DNA of 64,000 nucleotides. Source: Chloroflexota bacterium. GTDB taxonomy: Bacteria > Chloroflexota > Chloroflexia > Chloroheliales > Chloroheliaceae. The stretch covers positions 109,544-173,543 of the forward strand of contig JAQBPB010000066.1 in the NCBI GenBank assembly GCA_028287745.1, read 5' to 3'. The notes under the pieces are model-generated. The model was not told the origin of the DNA and did not search any database. It saw only the letters and a list, made by a program, of their open reading frames with translations. The first letter of the stretch is position 1. Every line of letters begins with the position of its first letter. The translations under genes and the position numbers were made by a program. This document shows positions 1 to 9,019 of this stretch, in pieces.

Positions 1-1756
1 AGCTGAACTCGTGCCAGTCGCCGTCTGCCGGAAACCCCGGTATGGCGTAATCGCCCAGCGCACTGTCGCTGAAATTCGCAACCATCGCCACAATGCCGCC
101 CTGGTCGTCCCAGCGTTTCCAGGCCAGCACTTTGTTAGCCTCGTCCAGGTGAAAGAATTCAATATTTTCGGTCTTGAGCGGACCGCTGGTTTTCCGCAGG
201 TAAATCAGGCCGCTGTAATAATGATACAGGTCGGAGTTAGCCCCGGACTCCAGTAGTTCCCAGTGCAGCGGGCGGGGCTCAATGCTCTTGTCCCAGGTTT
301 CCCCGAATTCCTCGCCCATCCAGACCATAGGTATGCCGACCGAGGTTAATGTTACTGCCGCCGCCAGTTTAGCCTTGCGGAAGGCTTTATCCCCTTCAAT
401 CCCGGCGGTCTGCAGTTCAAACATCAGGCGGTTGTGATCGTGGTTGGAAATGTAATTCACCGCCGCTGTTGGGCCGATAAGATCGTTGCGGGCCGGTTGA
501 ATGGCGTCTTTGGTCTTTTCCCAATCAAAAGGCTGCCAGCCGCTGAATTCACTCTCGCGCATGTTGGCCGTCATTTGCCAGTAAAAGTAGTCGTTCCACA
601 GGCCGTCCATGGGCTTGCCGTAGCCGACAATCGCCGGGTCTATCGGCAGGTGTTCCGCTACCAGGTAAAAGGGTTTCATACCGCTGGCCTGTTTGACCGC
701 TTCGCCCAGCCAGTGCAAGAAATCAAAGTTATCAATCAGGGCGGTCGCGTCAAAGCGGATACCGTCAAGGTGGAACTCGGTCGCCCAGTAAAAAGCAACC
801 TCGTTCATGAATTTACGGGCCGGGAAGAGCTTCAAGTTATCGTCCCAGTGATTGTAATCGTACTTGGGGCCGTACTGGTAGGCGTCGGTATTGTTTTCGA
901 CAAACCAGTAATTGTGGTCAACCTGGGCCAGGGGGTTTTCGTCCTGACCGTGGTTTGCCACCAGGTCCATAATCACCCGCATACCCCTGGCGTGGCATTC
1001 GTCCACCAGGTTCTTAAGGTCGGTGCTGTTGCCGTAAGCATTTTCCACCGCGTAAAAGTGGCGTGGGTTATAGCCCCAGCTTTTATCCCCCGGAAATTCG
1101 CTAACTGGCATCAATTCGATAGCGTTGATACCCAGGCTGCTTAAATAATCCAGCCGGTCAACTACCCCGTTGAAATTGCCGCCGAAATCACCCACATGCA
1201 TTTCATAAATCACCAGTTCCACGTCCGGCGGTAGCGGGTCCATATCATGCCGCCATTCATACTGGTCCACGATTGTTTGACCGTTCCGAACGTGGATTAT
1301 ACCGTTGTCATTTTTGTGGTCGTTTACATCGGTTGCCATTGGATCGGTAATACAAATCCATTCGCCAAGCTGCCAGGGGCTATTCGACTCCACGCAGAAT
1401 TTGTACTCGTAATCGCCATCGGCCAGGTCAATAGTTGTGCGAAAATAGCCGTCATCCCCTTTTTCAAGATCTACATCATTCCATTCCGAGAAGTCGCCTC
1501 GTACGGCGGCCCGTTTGTTATAAGGTGCGAAAAGCGAGAATTCGACCGGCGCGGTTTTTTCTTCCTGCTGGCGCTGGCGGGTGCTTTTAGTCGAGCGCCC
1601 GGTAATGTACTGGGAAGGCACTTTGTCCAGCAGTTCCATCCCGGAACTCATTACTTTACTGAGTGATATCCGGCCTTTGCCCTTTTTTACTTCATCTACT
1701 TCGCCCGCAAAAAGTTTTTCCAGGTTCCCGCGCCGCCCGCTTTCAAGTTTATCCAT
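1..1756 (-). CDS. GH13 alpha-amylase/branching-enzyme-like glycosidase, cut off by left window edge
   Basis: About 585 residues are visible from an ATG at 1756; the C-terminus runs off the left edge. The frame is open throughout. A charged N-terminal stretch (about 1-70) is followed by an early-set, CBM48/isoamylase-N-like domain (about 70-150) and a GH13 barrel from about 180. Visible barrel signatures are IYEMHVGDF in the first strand, DLVANH, the nucleophile Asp336 in GIRFDA, the acid/base Glu368 in AEH, and the His-Asp pair (439-440) in SNHD. The family acts on alpha-1,4 or alpha-1,6 glucans. The domain order resembles branching enzymes and malto-oligosyltrehalose trehalohydrolases, but substrate cannot be fixed without the missing end. 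There is no signal peptide, so a cytoplasmic role in glycogen or trehalose metabolism is likely. The Shine-Dalgarno site is weak (AGAAAG). Long plus-strand reading frames opposite this gene are shadows. Confidence 0.85.
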   Translation of the reverse strand, partial: MDKLESGRRGNLEKLFAGEVDEVKKGKGRISLSKVMSSGMELLDKVPSQYITGRSTKSTRQRQQEEKTAPVEFSLFAPYNKRAAVRGDFSEWNDVDLEKGDDGYFRTTIDLADGDYEYKFCVESNSPWQLGEWICITDPMATDVNDHKNDNGIIHVRNGQTIVDQYEWRHDMDPLPPDVELVIYEMHVGDFGGNFNGVVDRLDYLSSLGINAIELMPVSEFPGDKSWGYNPRHFYAVENAYGNSTDLKNLVDECHARGMRVIMDLVANHGQDENPLAQVDHNYWFVENNTDAYQYGPKYDYNHWDDNLKLFPARKFMNEVAFYWATEFHLDGIRFDATALIDNFDFLHWLGEAVKQASGMKPFYLVAEHLPIDPAIVGYGKPMDGLWNDYFYWQMTANMRESEFSGWQPFDWEKTKDAIQPARNDLIGPTAAVNYISNHDHNRLMFELQTAGIEGDKAFRKAKLAAAVTLTSVGIPMVWMGEEFGETWDKSIEPRPLHWELLESGANSDLYHYYSGLIYLRKTSGPLKTENIEFFHLDEANKVLAWKRWDDQGGIVAMVANFSDSALGDYAIPGFPADGDWHEFS

Positions 1757-2046
1757 TATCAATATCGCTTTCTAATTTTGTTAGTGATCGTCCTGCTAAA
1801 ATGCTGCTCGGACTCTAGCCTGTACTAAAAATAACTGGTTTCACCCTCATAAGGGGAGTGCCAGTAAATCGAAAATATAACCCGGTGTTTTATTAAAAAG
1901 GTGGGAATATTCCCGGAATAAAGGGGGCCATAACCGGCTAAATGCACGGGGCCTTAAATCACCGGGAAATGAGTTATTTTCCAGACTATAAGCTGAGGCA
2001 TAAACCGTGCCAATTCTCGATTAGCATGGTAATAGTGGCTAAATCA

Positions 2047-2928
2047 TCATTCTTTGTTAATCATCTTACTGAGAGTGGCAGTCTTTTGATAGGCGGCATA
2101 AACCGCTTTGGAAAAGACTGTGCGAACCGCTCCTTTTTCCAGTTCATAGAGTGCTTCAGCAGTGGTGCCGTTGGGTGAAGTGACCATGTTACGGAGTTCG
2201 GCCGGGTGTGTAGGTGAGTCTTTTGCTAGTAATACTGAACCAAGCAGGGTCTGGGTGACCAGTTCGCGGGCGTCCTGTCGGCTGAACCCCAGGTGAACGG
2301 CCGCGTCAATCAGGGCTTCCATAACCAAAAAGACATAGGCCGGACCGGAGCCGCTGACCGCTGTAGCCATATCGATGAAGCGTTCTTCCTCGAACCACAT
2401 CTCTTTGCCCAGGGCGCTGAATAAGGCCCGGACCTGGCTGCGTTGAACATCGGTTACCGCCGGGGTGGTCGTCCAGACTGACATGCCGTAGCCGACCCGG
2501 GAGGGGGTGTTGGGCATGGCGCGGACTACTGCCGGGTGATTCAGGCGCTTGCCGATAGTTTCGGTTGTCGCGCCCGTTACGATAGAAATAAGCAACTGGC
2601 CGGGCGTAATTTGCCCGGCCAGTTCTTTCAGGACTGGATTTAATCTTTGCGGTTTTACGCACAGGATGACAATATCGGCTTGACTTGCCGCTTCCAGGTT
2701 GGAAGTGGTTGACTTGATACCTAACTTGTCGGTCAGTTCGGTCGCCCGGCGCGAGCGTGGATGGCTAACTATAATTGCTTCCGGTTGGGCCAGGTTACGC
2801 TCCAGCACTCCCGAAATCATTACTTCGGCCATTACCCCACCGCCGATAAAAGCCAGTTTCTGGTTGGTAAGGGCGGCCCGCGCCTCTTGTTCGTGGGCCA
2901 CCTGTTCGTCTAGGTCTTGCAAATGCAA
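2047..2928 (-). CDS. proC: Pyrroline-5-carboxylate reductase
   Basis: This enzyme makes proline from 1-pyrroline-5-carboxylate with NAD(P)H. The dinucleotide-binding motif (FIGGGVMAE) lies at about residues 27-35, followed by CVKPQ, the conserved VVRAMPNTP segment, and the C-terminal dimerisation domain with SGSGPAYVF and TSPNGTTAEAL. These are diagnostic of ProC. The start chosen is TTG at 2928, because an AAGGAG sits about 10 bases upstream inside the last codons of the preceding gene. This gives 293 residues, slightly long because of about 24 residues before the Rossmann fold. It lies 7 bases downstream of a secreted multidomain protein and is probably co-transcribed with it, although no functional link is evident. 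Other proline/arginine genes occur elsewhere in the window (7738 and 48364). Confidence 0.95.
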   Translation of the reverse strand: MHLQDLDEQVAHEQEARAALTNQKLAFIGGGVMAEVMISGVLERNLAQPEAIIVSHPRSRRATELTDKLGIKSTTSNLEAASQADIVILCVKPQRLNPVLKELAGQITPGQLLISIVTGATTETIGKRLNHPAVVRAMPNTPSRVGYGMSVWTTTPAVTDVQRSQVRALFSALGKEMWFEEERFIDMATAVSGSGPAYVFLVMEALIDAAVHLGFSRQDARELVTQTLLGSVLLAKDSPTHPAELRNMVTSPNGTTAEALYELEKGAVRTVFSKAVYAAYQKTATLSKMINKE

Positions 2929-2935
2929 GTTCTGG

Positions 2936-4447
2936 TTACTCCTTTTTGTGGGTCTGCTTTCCGGCTCGTCCGGTCAGGACCAGGCCAAAAATACCCAGGC
3001 TTAGCGCGGCAAATGCCGCCAGAACGATTATGAGGACAGAGGCCGGTTGTGGCTCTTCCATACCAACCCCGGTAGCGGGGGCGGCAGCGGGAATAACCGG
3101 TCTGCTCTGGCCCTGGCTCTGGGTGCCGCCACCCTGGGCCGGGGGCTGAATATCGAGTACACCCGGTAACCCCGGAATGCGCTGCTGGAAGGCCTGGCTG
3201 CGGTTAAAGCTGCCGCTTACGAAAACGCTGCTGCCTACCAGGCTGCCGCTGGGCGCATTGATCGAAAGTACCAGGTTAGCACTTTGCCGGGCAGATAGCG
3301 CAAAGTCGCCCCAGCGTACTGTGTTGGTATTGACCGTGACTGTTCCCAGGTTCGCGTTGGCCTGACTGACCACCGCTCCACCTGGCAAGTTTATTATAAC
3401 AGTATCACTAAGGTCAATCGGGACAGTACCGGCCGAAACCTGAACGCATAGCAGGAAACTGGTGTCGGTAACCTTAATCGTTTGCGTACCCAGGCGCAGG
3501 CGGTTGTCTGACGGGGCGGCAAATAAACTGGCCGGGCACTGCGGGGCCGCCGGGGCGAGAGTCACAGCCGGGGTTGTCGGCGCGGCGGTCGCCGGTGCCG
3601 CAGTTGTCACAGCCGGGGCCGTGGTAGCCGGAGCGGTGGTAGCGGGGGCCGTTGTTACAACCGTGTTAATGCTGAACTGGTTGTTACGGTAGGCATTAAT
3701 TCCGTCAACCTGGAAGGTCCGGGTATCCGGGTCACCTGCCGTGTAGACGCTGCGGTCGTAAACCAGGCTAACTTTGTAAGACCCGGCGCACAGGTTATTG
3801 AAGTAGAAAGAGCCGTCCGGCCCGGTTATTGTCTGGGCCTTGTGGGGTCCTTCCAGGTTAAGGGTCTGGCCCACTCCCGGCTTGCCGTCTACCAGTACCC
3901 AGCCATGAATCTGGCTGCCACAGGCGGGCGGAGCCCGGGTAGGGGCCGGGGTGACTGCCAGCACACCGACACCGGTTAATGTGGTGGAGCTGGTTGCTAC
4001 TGCCTGGAGTTGAGGTTTAGCGTTGATCGCCGTCAGGAACTCAAAGAACTCATAAGTAAATACTACTGCGTCACTTTTCGGACCGGCGCTCTTGGGTGAA
4101 AAAACAACATTTGCCTCGCATGATGAACCTCCGGGAAGTTCGCTTCCACAAGTAGTTCCTACAAGGCTAAAATCCGTCCCGGTGGCAAGTCCGACTCCTA
4201 CACTCATAGTAAATTCAGAGTTGTTCGTGAAAGTAGCCGTTTGAGCTGCGCTGGTAGTGTTTACGTTCCGGTTGCCATAATTAAGCGCCGGGGTAGCAGT
4301 TTGAGCGTGGGCGGCATTTAACTGGCTCCAGAACAACCCGGACAATGCCAGTAAGGCCAGACCTATAATTAGAAAACGAAGGTGCCTTTGGTCGGAGGTC
4401 CGGGCAAACCGCAGTAATGGCGGATTTGCCAGAGGGCGTTTTATCAT
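2936..4447 (-). CDS. Secreted, C-terminally anchored multidomain surface protein
   Basis: The 503-residue protein starts at an ATG with AGGAG 8 bases upstream. An N-terminal signal segment (about residues 24-49, ending NAAHAQ) is followed by a choice-of-anchor-D/ASPM-SPD2-Hydin-like beta domain (about 50-150). Next come a carboxypeptidase-regulatory-like fold (about 172-258, starting ACGSQIHGWV), a Thr/Ala/Pro linker of repeated TTAPA units (about 262-300), and a DUF11-like adhesin-type domain (about 305-420). The C-terminus has a PATG motif, one hydrophobic helix and a basic tail (GRAGKQTHKKE). This layout is typical of surface-displayed proteins. PATG plus helix plus basic tail resembles a sortase signal, but the Leu is missing, so it may simply be a membrane anchor. 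proC follows after 7 bases. Confidence 0.75.
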   Translation of the reverse strand: MIKRPLANPPLLRFARTSDQRHLRFLIIGLALLALSGLFWSQLNAAHAQTATPALNYGNRNVNTTSAAQTATFTNNSEFTMSVGVGLATGTDFSLVGTTCGSELPGGSSCEANVVFSPKSAGPKSDAVVFTYEFFEFLTAINAKPQLQAVATSSTTLTGVGVLAVTPAPTRAPPACGSQIHGWVLVDGKPGVGQTLNLEGPHKAQTITGPDGSFYFNNLCAGSYKVSLVYDRSVYTAGDPDTRTFQVDGINAYRNNQFSINTVVTTAPATTAPATTAPAVTTAAPATAAPTTPAVTLAPAAPQCPASLFAAPSDNRLRLGTQTIKVTDTSFLLCVQVSAGTVPIDLSDTVIINLPGGAVVSQANANLGTVTVNTNTVRWGDFALSARQSANLVLSINAPSGSLVGSSVFVSGSFNRSQAFQQRIPGLPGVLDIQPPAQGGGTQSQGQSRPVIPAAAPATGVGMEEPQPASVLIIVLAAFAALSLGIFGLVLTGRAGKQTHKKE

Positions 4448-5118
4448 ATTTTTATCTCCTGGGTTGTTTGCTTTTACTGAGGCCGGGCTGTTTTACTCGC
4501 ACCTCAATACAATACTAACGCGGTTTACATGGTGTTTTTGGCGAAAGGTTTCCTCTTGATTATCAGGAAAAAACCAGGACCAATAAATCTACCTTGATTA
4601 GCATAAACGTAAATTACAGCAGTATTTTCAATTTTCCCTAGGAGCAGTACCGAGGATGAAAAGAAGTATCCTTTTCGAACTTTACATAATTGCAAAGCGG
4701 TACATTAATTATAGGGTGCTTTTAAGAGCCTGTCAATAACCTTTCGCTTAAGCAAAGGCTTTATAAGCGACCGCGGTAATTAACAACCGGCTGCCCAGGG
4801 TAAATTGTTGAATATGCTCAAACTGCCAGGGACGCTGGCAAACCTGGGCAAGCATGGCGCGGAACTGCCGGAATGGGATACTAATTTTAATTGTTAAACC
4901 GGGCTTTCCGGCTGAAATGCTAAAATTGCCGATTCTATTTGTGTTATAATTTGGCTTAATGTGGTGAATTAAGGACTTTTACCTGGCGCCCTGAGCAGGG
5001 TAAATTTTTGGTTATTTGGGAACTAAGGCTCAAAAGGGGAAGTCTTAAAAGAAGGAATAAACTCTTGCCTTTTCTGAGAGTTTACCCGGTAGTAAAGAGA
5101 AAGATTCTTTTAAATTCT
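4448..5118. other. Intergenic region between divergent genes
   Basis: About 670 AT-rich bases separate the secreted protein (minus) from the DsbA-like gene (plus). Besides the extended -10 promoter at 4942-4950, an imperfect palindrome lies at 4740-4758 (CCTTT, core GCTTAAGC, AAAGG, with one bulged base). It could be an operator. No convincing small gene or structured RNA was seen. Confidence 0.5.
4942..4950 (+). promoter_or_regulatory. Extended -10 promoter for the DsbA-like/VKOR genes
   Basis: The sequence TGTTATAAT fits an extended -10 element (TGnTATAAT). No good -35 is present at 17-base spacing, as expected for this class. It is the only strong promoter-like element upstream of the 5119 gene. 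The same nonamer occurs at 24058-24066. Confidence 0.5.
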
Positions 5119-5970
5119 ATGGCTAACCAGAACAAATCAAAGCAAGGGGCCAACCAGGTTCGTAATTCTGCCGGTAGTCAGAAAACCGGTGACCTCCAAT
5201 CTAACCCGACTCCTCTAACCCCGAATTCTACCACTTCCGGCGGTTACCCGAATGGTCGAAAATTAACTCCCAAACAGGAAGCCTCTCGCCGCCGCGCCCG
5301 GAAACGCCGCCGGCTGCAACTTCTGATTACCGGCGCGATTGTATTAGTTATCGCGACAGCTTTGATTGTTTTAGGAGTTTCTATCTCCCAACCGACCGTG
5401 TTTAAGAGTATCCCGGCCACTGCCAGGGTAGATGCCCGGCCTTTCGAAATGGGCCCGGCTGATGCAAAAGTGGTCGTGGAAGAGTACGGGGATTACCAGT
5501 GCCCCTTCTGCAAGCAGTGGCACGAGCAGGTCCAGCCCCGCCTGATGGCTGATTTCATCAATGCTAACAAAAGCGTGAAGTTTGTTTACAAACATTTTCC
5601 GTTTTTGGATGCCAATTCGGCCGCCCGCGAGTCGCACCTTACGGTCGAAGCGGCTTACTGCGCGTCCGACCAGAAACGCTTCTGGGACTACGATGACGCT
5701 CTTTACAATAACCAGGCTGCCAGTGAAAATTCCGGCTACTGGACCAATGACCGGTTGAAAGCCCTGGCGAAAGCCTTGCAGCTTGATTCGGCGGCCTTTA
5801 ACACATGTCTGGTTAGCAACAAGTATCGCAGCCAGGCGGCTAATGACGCTACCGCCGCTCAAAACCGGGGCGTGACCGGCACGCCAACCTTTTTTGTAAA
5901 CGGTGCGGCCGTTAAATCGGTTGATTATGCCGATTTGAAAACCGCGATTGATGCCGCCTTAAACAAGTAA
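5119..5970 (+). CDS. Membrane-anchored DsbA-family thiol-disulfide oxidoreductase
   Basis: From the ATG at 5119 the protein has 283 residues: a hydrophilic N-terminus with an Arg/Lys-rich stretch (about 57-66), one membrane helix (about 68-90), then an extracytoplasmic thioredoxin-fold domain with the helical DsbA insertion. The active site is CPFC (128-131) after YGDYQ, and the cis-Pro loop is GVTGTPTFFVNG near the C-terminus. It should oxidise cysteines in exported proteins. The neighbouring VKOR homologue, 23 bases downstream, is its expected reoxidation partner. Start choice is uncertain: the ATG at 5119 lacks a good ribosome site, whereas an in-frame TTG at 5065 has AAGGAA 8 bases upstream and would add 18 residues. 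Confidence 0.9.
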   Translation: MANQNKSKQGANQVRNSAGSQKTGDLQSNPTPLTPNSTTSGGYPNGRKLTPKQEASRRRARKRRRLQLLITGAIVLVIATALIVLGVSISQPTVFKSIPATARVDARPFEMGPADAKVVVEEYGDYQCPFCKQWHEQVQPRLMADFINANKSVKFVYKHFPFLDANSAARESHLTVEAAYCASDQKRFWDYDDALYNNQAASENSGYWTNDRLKALAKALQLDSAAFNTCLVSNKYRSQAANDATAAQNRGVTGTPTFFVNGAAVKSVDYADLKTAIDAALNK

Positions 5971-5993
5971 GATCTGAAAGTTGAGGTCTTAGC

Positions 5994-6527
5994 GTGGCAC
6001 AACAGATTAATTCTAAAAAACCGGCCGACCAGGCCCAGTGGGCCGCTCCGGTGGCCCACTGGGCCTCAGTATCCCGGCTGCCCGCCTGGTTTGACCTGGC
6101 TTTTATTGTACTAACGTTGATCGGTATTGGCGTTTCCGGCTATCTGTCCTGGACGCATTTAACTTTTACGCCGATTATTTGTACCGCAGACTTGAGTTGC
6201 GACACGGTAAACCGGAGCGCTTATGCCTACTTCCCGCCAAACTGGGGAATCCCGGTTTCTTACGTGGGGCTGGCCGGGTATATCGGCCTGCTGGGGTTGG
6301 GCCTGGGACGCTGGCGGGTAGCCGCCGGTCGGAAAGGCTCAACTGCCAGGCTGGATTTAAGCCTGTTTGTTGCAACCCTAATCGGTGTAATTTTCTCAGT
6401 TTACCTGACCGCCATGGAACTATTTGTTATTCATGCAATTTGCTGGTGGTGTGTTGGGTCGGCGACTATAATTACCCTGCTTTTTGGCATAGCTGTCGCC
6501 AGAGTCTGGGTGGGTAATGATTACTAA
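5994..6527 (+). CDS. Vitamin K epoxide reductase (VKOR) family protein
   Basis: A 177-residue polytopic membrane protein with four or five helices. It carries the two VKOR cysteine pairs: loop cysteines C63 and C69 (ICTADLSCD) and the CWWC redox centre (150-153) near the end of the last helices. Bacterial VKOR homologues reoxidise DsbA-like proteins by passing electrons to quinone. That fits the DsbA-like gene directly upstream. The start is GTG at 5994, supported by a GAGG about 8 bases upstream. The following SIS gene begins 18 bases after the stop, so the three genes may be one transcript. Confidence 0.92.
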   Translation: MAQQINSKKPADQAQWAAPVAHWASVSRLPAWFDLAFIVLTLIGIGVSGYLSWTHLTFTPIICTADLSCDTVNRSAYAYFPPNWGIPVSYVGLAGYIGLLGLGLGRWRVAAGRKGSTARLDLSLFVATLIGVIFSVYLTAMELFVIHAICWWCVGSATIITLLFGIAVARVWVGNDY

Positions 6528-6545
6528 AGGAGTAGAGATTAAAAA

Positions 6546-7601
6546 ATGACTTTAATGCGGGATGAAATCCGGGAGCAACCCCAGGCTTTGGAAAGGGCGC
6601 TCAAAGAAGGTTTACCACTAATTAGAAATATCGCCCGTCGGATTAATGCTTTTCAACCGGACCTGGTTTTCATTGCTGCTCGCGGCACTTCCGATAACGC
6701 TGCGACCTATGCCCGCTATCTGTTTGAAGCCTTTACCGGCTTACCAGTTTCCCTGGCGGCTCCTTCGCTTTTCACGCTCTACCACCGGCCCCCTAACTTG
6801 AAAAAGGCCCTGGTAATCGGCGTGTCCCAATCGGGGGGCGGCGAAGATATCGTGGCGGTAATCAAGGAAGGCCGCAAGCAAGGCGCCATGACCCTGGCCC
6901 TGACCAACAATCCTGAATCGGCCCTGGCCCAGGCGGCGGCGGACGTGATACCGCTGAATGTCGGCCCGGAACTTTCGGTAGCAGCCACCAAGACTTACAC
7001 CGGCGAGTTGGGTCTTCTGGCCCTGCTGGCGGCGGAATTGTCCGATGACAACGGCCTGCGGCTCGGCCTGGAACGGCTGCCTTCGTCTATTGACAAGGCA
7101 CTCCAACTGGAAGACGGGCTTAAACACCTGGCTAACCAGGAACTTTATAAAAATGCCCGGCATTGTCTGACCCTGGGCCGGGGTTATAACTTTCCCACGG
7201 CCCTGGAAGTGGCGCTCAAGCTGAAGGAAACCAGCTATATTTTCGCGGCTCCCTATTCGACTGCTGACTTCCTGCACGGGCCTTTTGCCCTGGCCGAACA
7301 AAGCCTGCCCGCTATTTTAATCGGGGCCAATGGGCCTGCTATCCCCGGGTTACTGGACCTTGCCAAGAAATTGACTGCCGAGGGCGTTGAATTGTTGTGC
7401 ATTGGCGATGATGACGGCTTGCTTAAGATGGCGACTTCGCGTGAGAGTGCTTTCCGGCTGGATTTGAGCGGCATTTCCGAGGCGCTCAGCCCGATTGTAA
7501 GCGTGGTGCCAGGTCAGTTGTTCGCCATGCACCTGGCCCTGGCACGTGGTTTCAATCCGGATAAGCCGCGCGGCCTCCAAAAAGTTACCAGCACGAAATA
7601 A
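6546..7601 (+). CDS. SIS-domain sugar-phosphate isomerase/deaminase-like protein (GlmS isomerase-like)
   Basis: The 351-residue protein has two tandem SIS domains (about 20-160 and 195-330) and no glutaminase domain. It resembles the isomerase half of GlmS and the NagB-II/AgaS/FrlB group. Visible signatures include AARGTSDNAATYARYL, GVSQSGGGEDIV and the second-domain segment TALEVALKLKETS followed by DFLHGPFA. A role in amino-sugar phosphate metabolism (for example glucosamine-6-phosphate deamination) is likely; the exact substrate cannot be read from sequence. AAAGGAG precedes the start by about 12 bases and overlaps the VKOR stop. An ATG three codons in (6555) is an alternative start. Confidence 0.88.
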   Translation: MTLMRDEIREQPQALERALKEGLPLIRNIARRINAFQPDLVFIAARGTSDNAATYARYLFEAFTGLPVSLAAPSLFTLYHRPPNLKKALVIGVSQSGGGEDIVAVIKEGRKQGAMTLALTNNPESALAQAAADVIPLNVGPELSVAATKTYTGELGLLALLAAELSDDNGLRLGLERLPSSIDKALQLEDGLKHLANQELYKNARHCLTLGRGYNFPTALEVALKLKETSYIFAAPYSTADFLHGPFALAEQSLPAILIGANGPAIPGLLDLAKKLTAEGVELLCIGDDDGLLKMATSRESAFRLDLSGISEALSPIVSVVPGQLFAMHLALARGFNPDKPRGLQKVTSTK

Positions 7602-7622
7602 GGCGCGGGTCAGTAACCCTAC

Positions 7623-7665
7623 AACATCGCGGCTTAAGCGCCCTTACTGCTTACGCTGCGATGTT
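7623..7665. terminator. Hairpin after the SIS gene
   Basis: An inverted repeat AACATCGC (7623-7630) pairs with GCGATGTT (7658-7665), with partial pairing inside (AAGCG with CGCT). It lies just downstream of the SIS gene stop. There is no long T run, so it may be a weak terminator or a leader structure for the 7738 gene. Confidence 0.4.
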
Positions 7666-7737
7666 AAACAGGTTGTAAACCGCCTTCCTGGCACATAACA
7701 TTTCCCGTCCTGTGGGGAAAGTGATGGAAAGAAAGCT

Positions 7738-8976
7738 ATGTTCGAGCAAAAAATCGAATTGCGGGGCCACATTGTAGACAGCTACATTTTGCCCCAGGTT
7801 ATGGATACAATTATGGATCTCGGCGGCAACTATGAGGTCGAAGAATTTGACCTGGGTCGCCACAAAGATGAGCCAAGTTATTGTCTCATGCGGGTTAACG
7901 CGCCTTCTCCATCCATTCTCCAGGAAATCCTCCGCCTGGTCCAGCGGGTTGGTGTCACTATCCTGGAAGACCGCGATTGTGAGTTCAAACCGGCTCCTCG
8001 CGATGGCGTTTTCCCGCTGGATTTTTACAGCACAACCAATCTACAGACCTTTATCCGGGCTAAAAATCAATGGCTCCCGGTTAGCAAGACCGAAATGGAC
8101 TGCGGTATCGTTATGCGCGCTATCAACGGCACGCAGACAGCCGAATGTATCCCGGTCACGCACGTCAAAAAGGACGAATTGATCGCGGTCGGCCATACCG
8201 GCATCCGGCTGGAACCCATGGAACGCGACCGCAAGCGCGAGGTCTTTGCTTTTATGGGCAGCTCGGTTTCCAGCGAACGGCCCAAAGAACTGGCGATTGC
8301 CGGGCTGGTGAGTGAAATGCGCAACGCCAAAGCCCGCAACCGCAAGATTCTACTGGTGGGCGGCCCGGCGATTGCCCATACTGGCGCGGCCAGGTACTTG
8401 AGTAAAATTATTGAGATGGGCTATGTTGATGTCCTTTTTGCCGGGAACGCCCTGGCGACCCACGATATCGAAACGGCCCTTTTCGGCACTTCGCTGGGTA
8501 TTTCGCTCAATACCGGTCTGAACGAGGAAGAAGGCCACCAGCACCATATCCGGGCAATCAACACTATCCGCTACTACGGCTCTATCGCGGCGGCGGTCGA
8601 TGAAGGTGTTTTGCAGTCCGGTGTAATGTATACTCTGGTCAAGAAGAATATTCCTTTCGTGCTTTGCGGCTCTATCCGCGATGATGGGCCGCTGCCGGAA
8701 GTAATTACCGACGCACTACAAGGTCAGGACGCGATGCGCTCCCATATCGGGAACGTGGATATCGCGATCATGATTTCAACCATGCTCCATTCGATTGCCG
8801 TAGGAAATTTGCTGCCCGCCCGGGTGCGCACAGTATGTGTCGATATCAACCCTTCAGTGGTAACCAAACTGGCCGACCGGGGCAGTCACCAGACCCTGGG
8901 GATCGTCACTGATGTCGAATCTTTTCTACGGGAACTGCAACTTCAACTAGAGGCAGCCGAGGCCGCCGCCAGATAA
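7738..8976 (+). CDS. TIGR00300 / LOR-SDH-domain family protein, probable ornithine cyclodeaminase
   Basis: 412 residues, full length for the TIGR00300 family. The N-terminal half (RGHIVDSYILPQVMD..., FDLGRHKDEPS) is the LOR/SDH conserved domain. The C-terminal half has an NAD-binding region (KILLVGGPAIAHTGAARYL, about 204-222) and VDINPSVVTKLADRGSHQT near the end. Archaeal members and the C-terminal domain of cyanobacterial AgrE/ArgZ convert ornithine to proline and ammonia, so ornithine cyclodeaminase is the best guess. This is inference from family knowledge. The window also encodes ProC (2047) and an ArgD-type aminotransferase (48364), giving two possible routes around proline. The Shine-Dalgarno site is purine-rich (GGAAAGAAAG). 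Confidence 0.85.
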   Translation: MFEQKIELRGHIVDSYILPQVMDTIMDLGGNYEVEEFDLGRHKDEPSYCLMRVNAPSPSILQEILRLVQRVGVTILEDRDCEFKPAPRDGVFPLDFYSTTNLQTFIRAKNQWLPVSKTEMDCGIVMRAINGTQTAECIPVTHVKKDELIAVGHTGIRLEPMERDRKREVFAFMGSSVSSERPKELAIAGLVSEMRNAKARNRKILLVGGPAIAHTGAARYLSKIIEMGYVDVLFAGNALATHDIETALFGTSLGISLNTGLNEEEGHQHHIRAINTIRYYGSIAAAVDEGVLQSGVMYTLVKKNIPFVLCGSIRDDGPLPEVITDALQGQDAMRSHIGNVDIAIMISTMLHSIAVGNLLPARVRTVCVDINPSVVTKLADRGSHQTLGIVTDVESFLRELQLQLEAAEAAAR

Positions 8977-9019
8977 ATTTTAGAGTTTGTGAAAAAGAAT
9001 TGGTGGAATAGAAAGAAAA

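Noticed and set aside
434..1666. Long plus-strand open frames (236 and 139 codons)
   Set aside because: They lie opposite a clear GH13 frame on the minus strand, have no ribosome sites and no recognisable domains.
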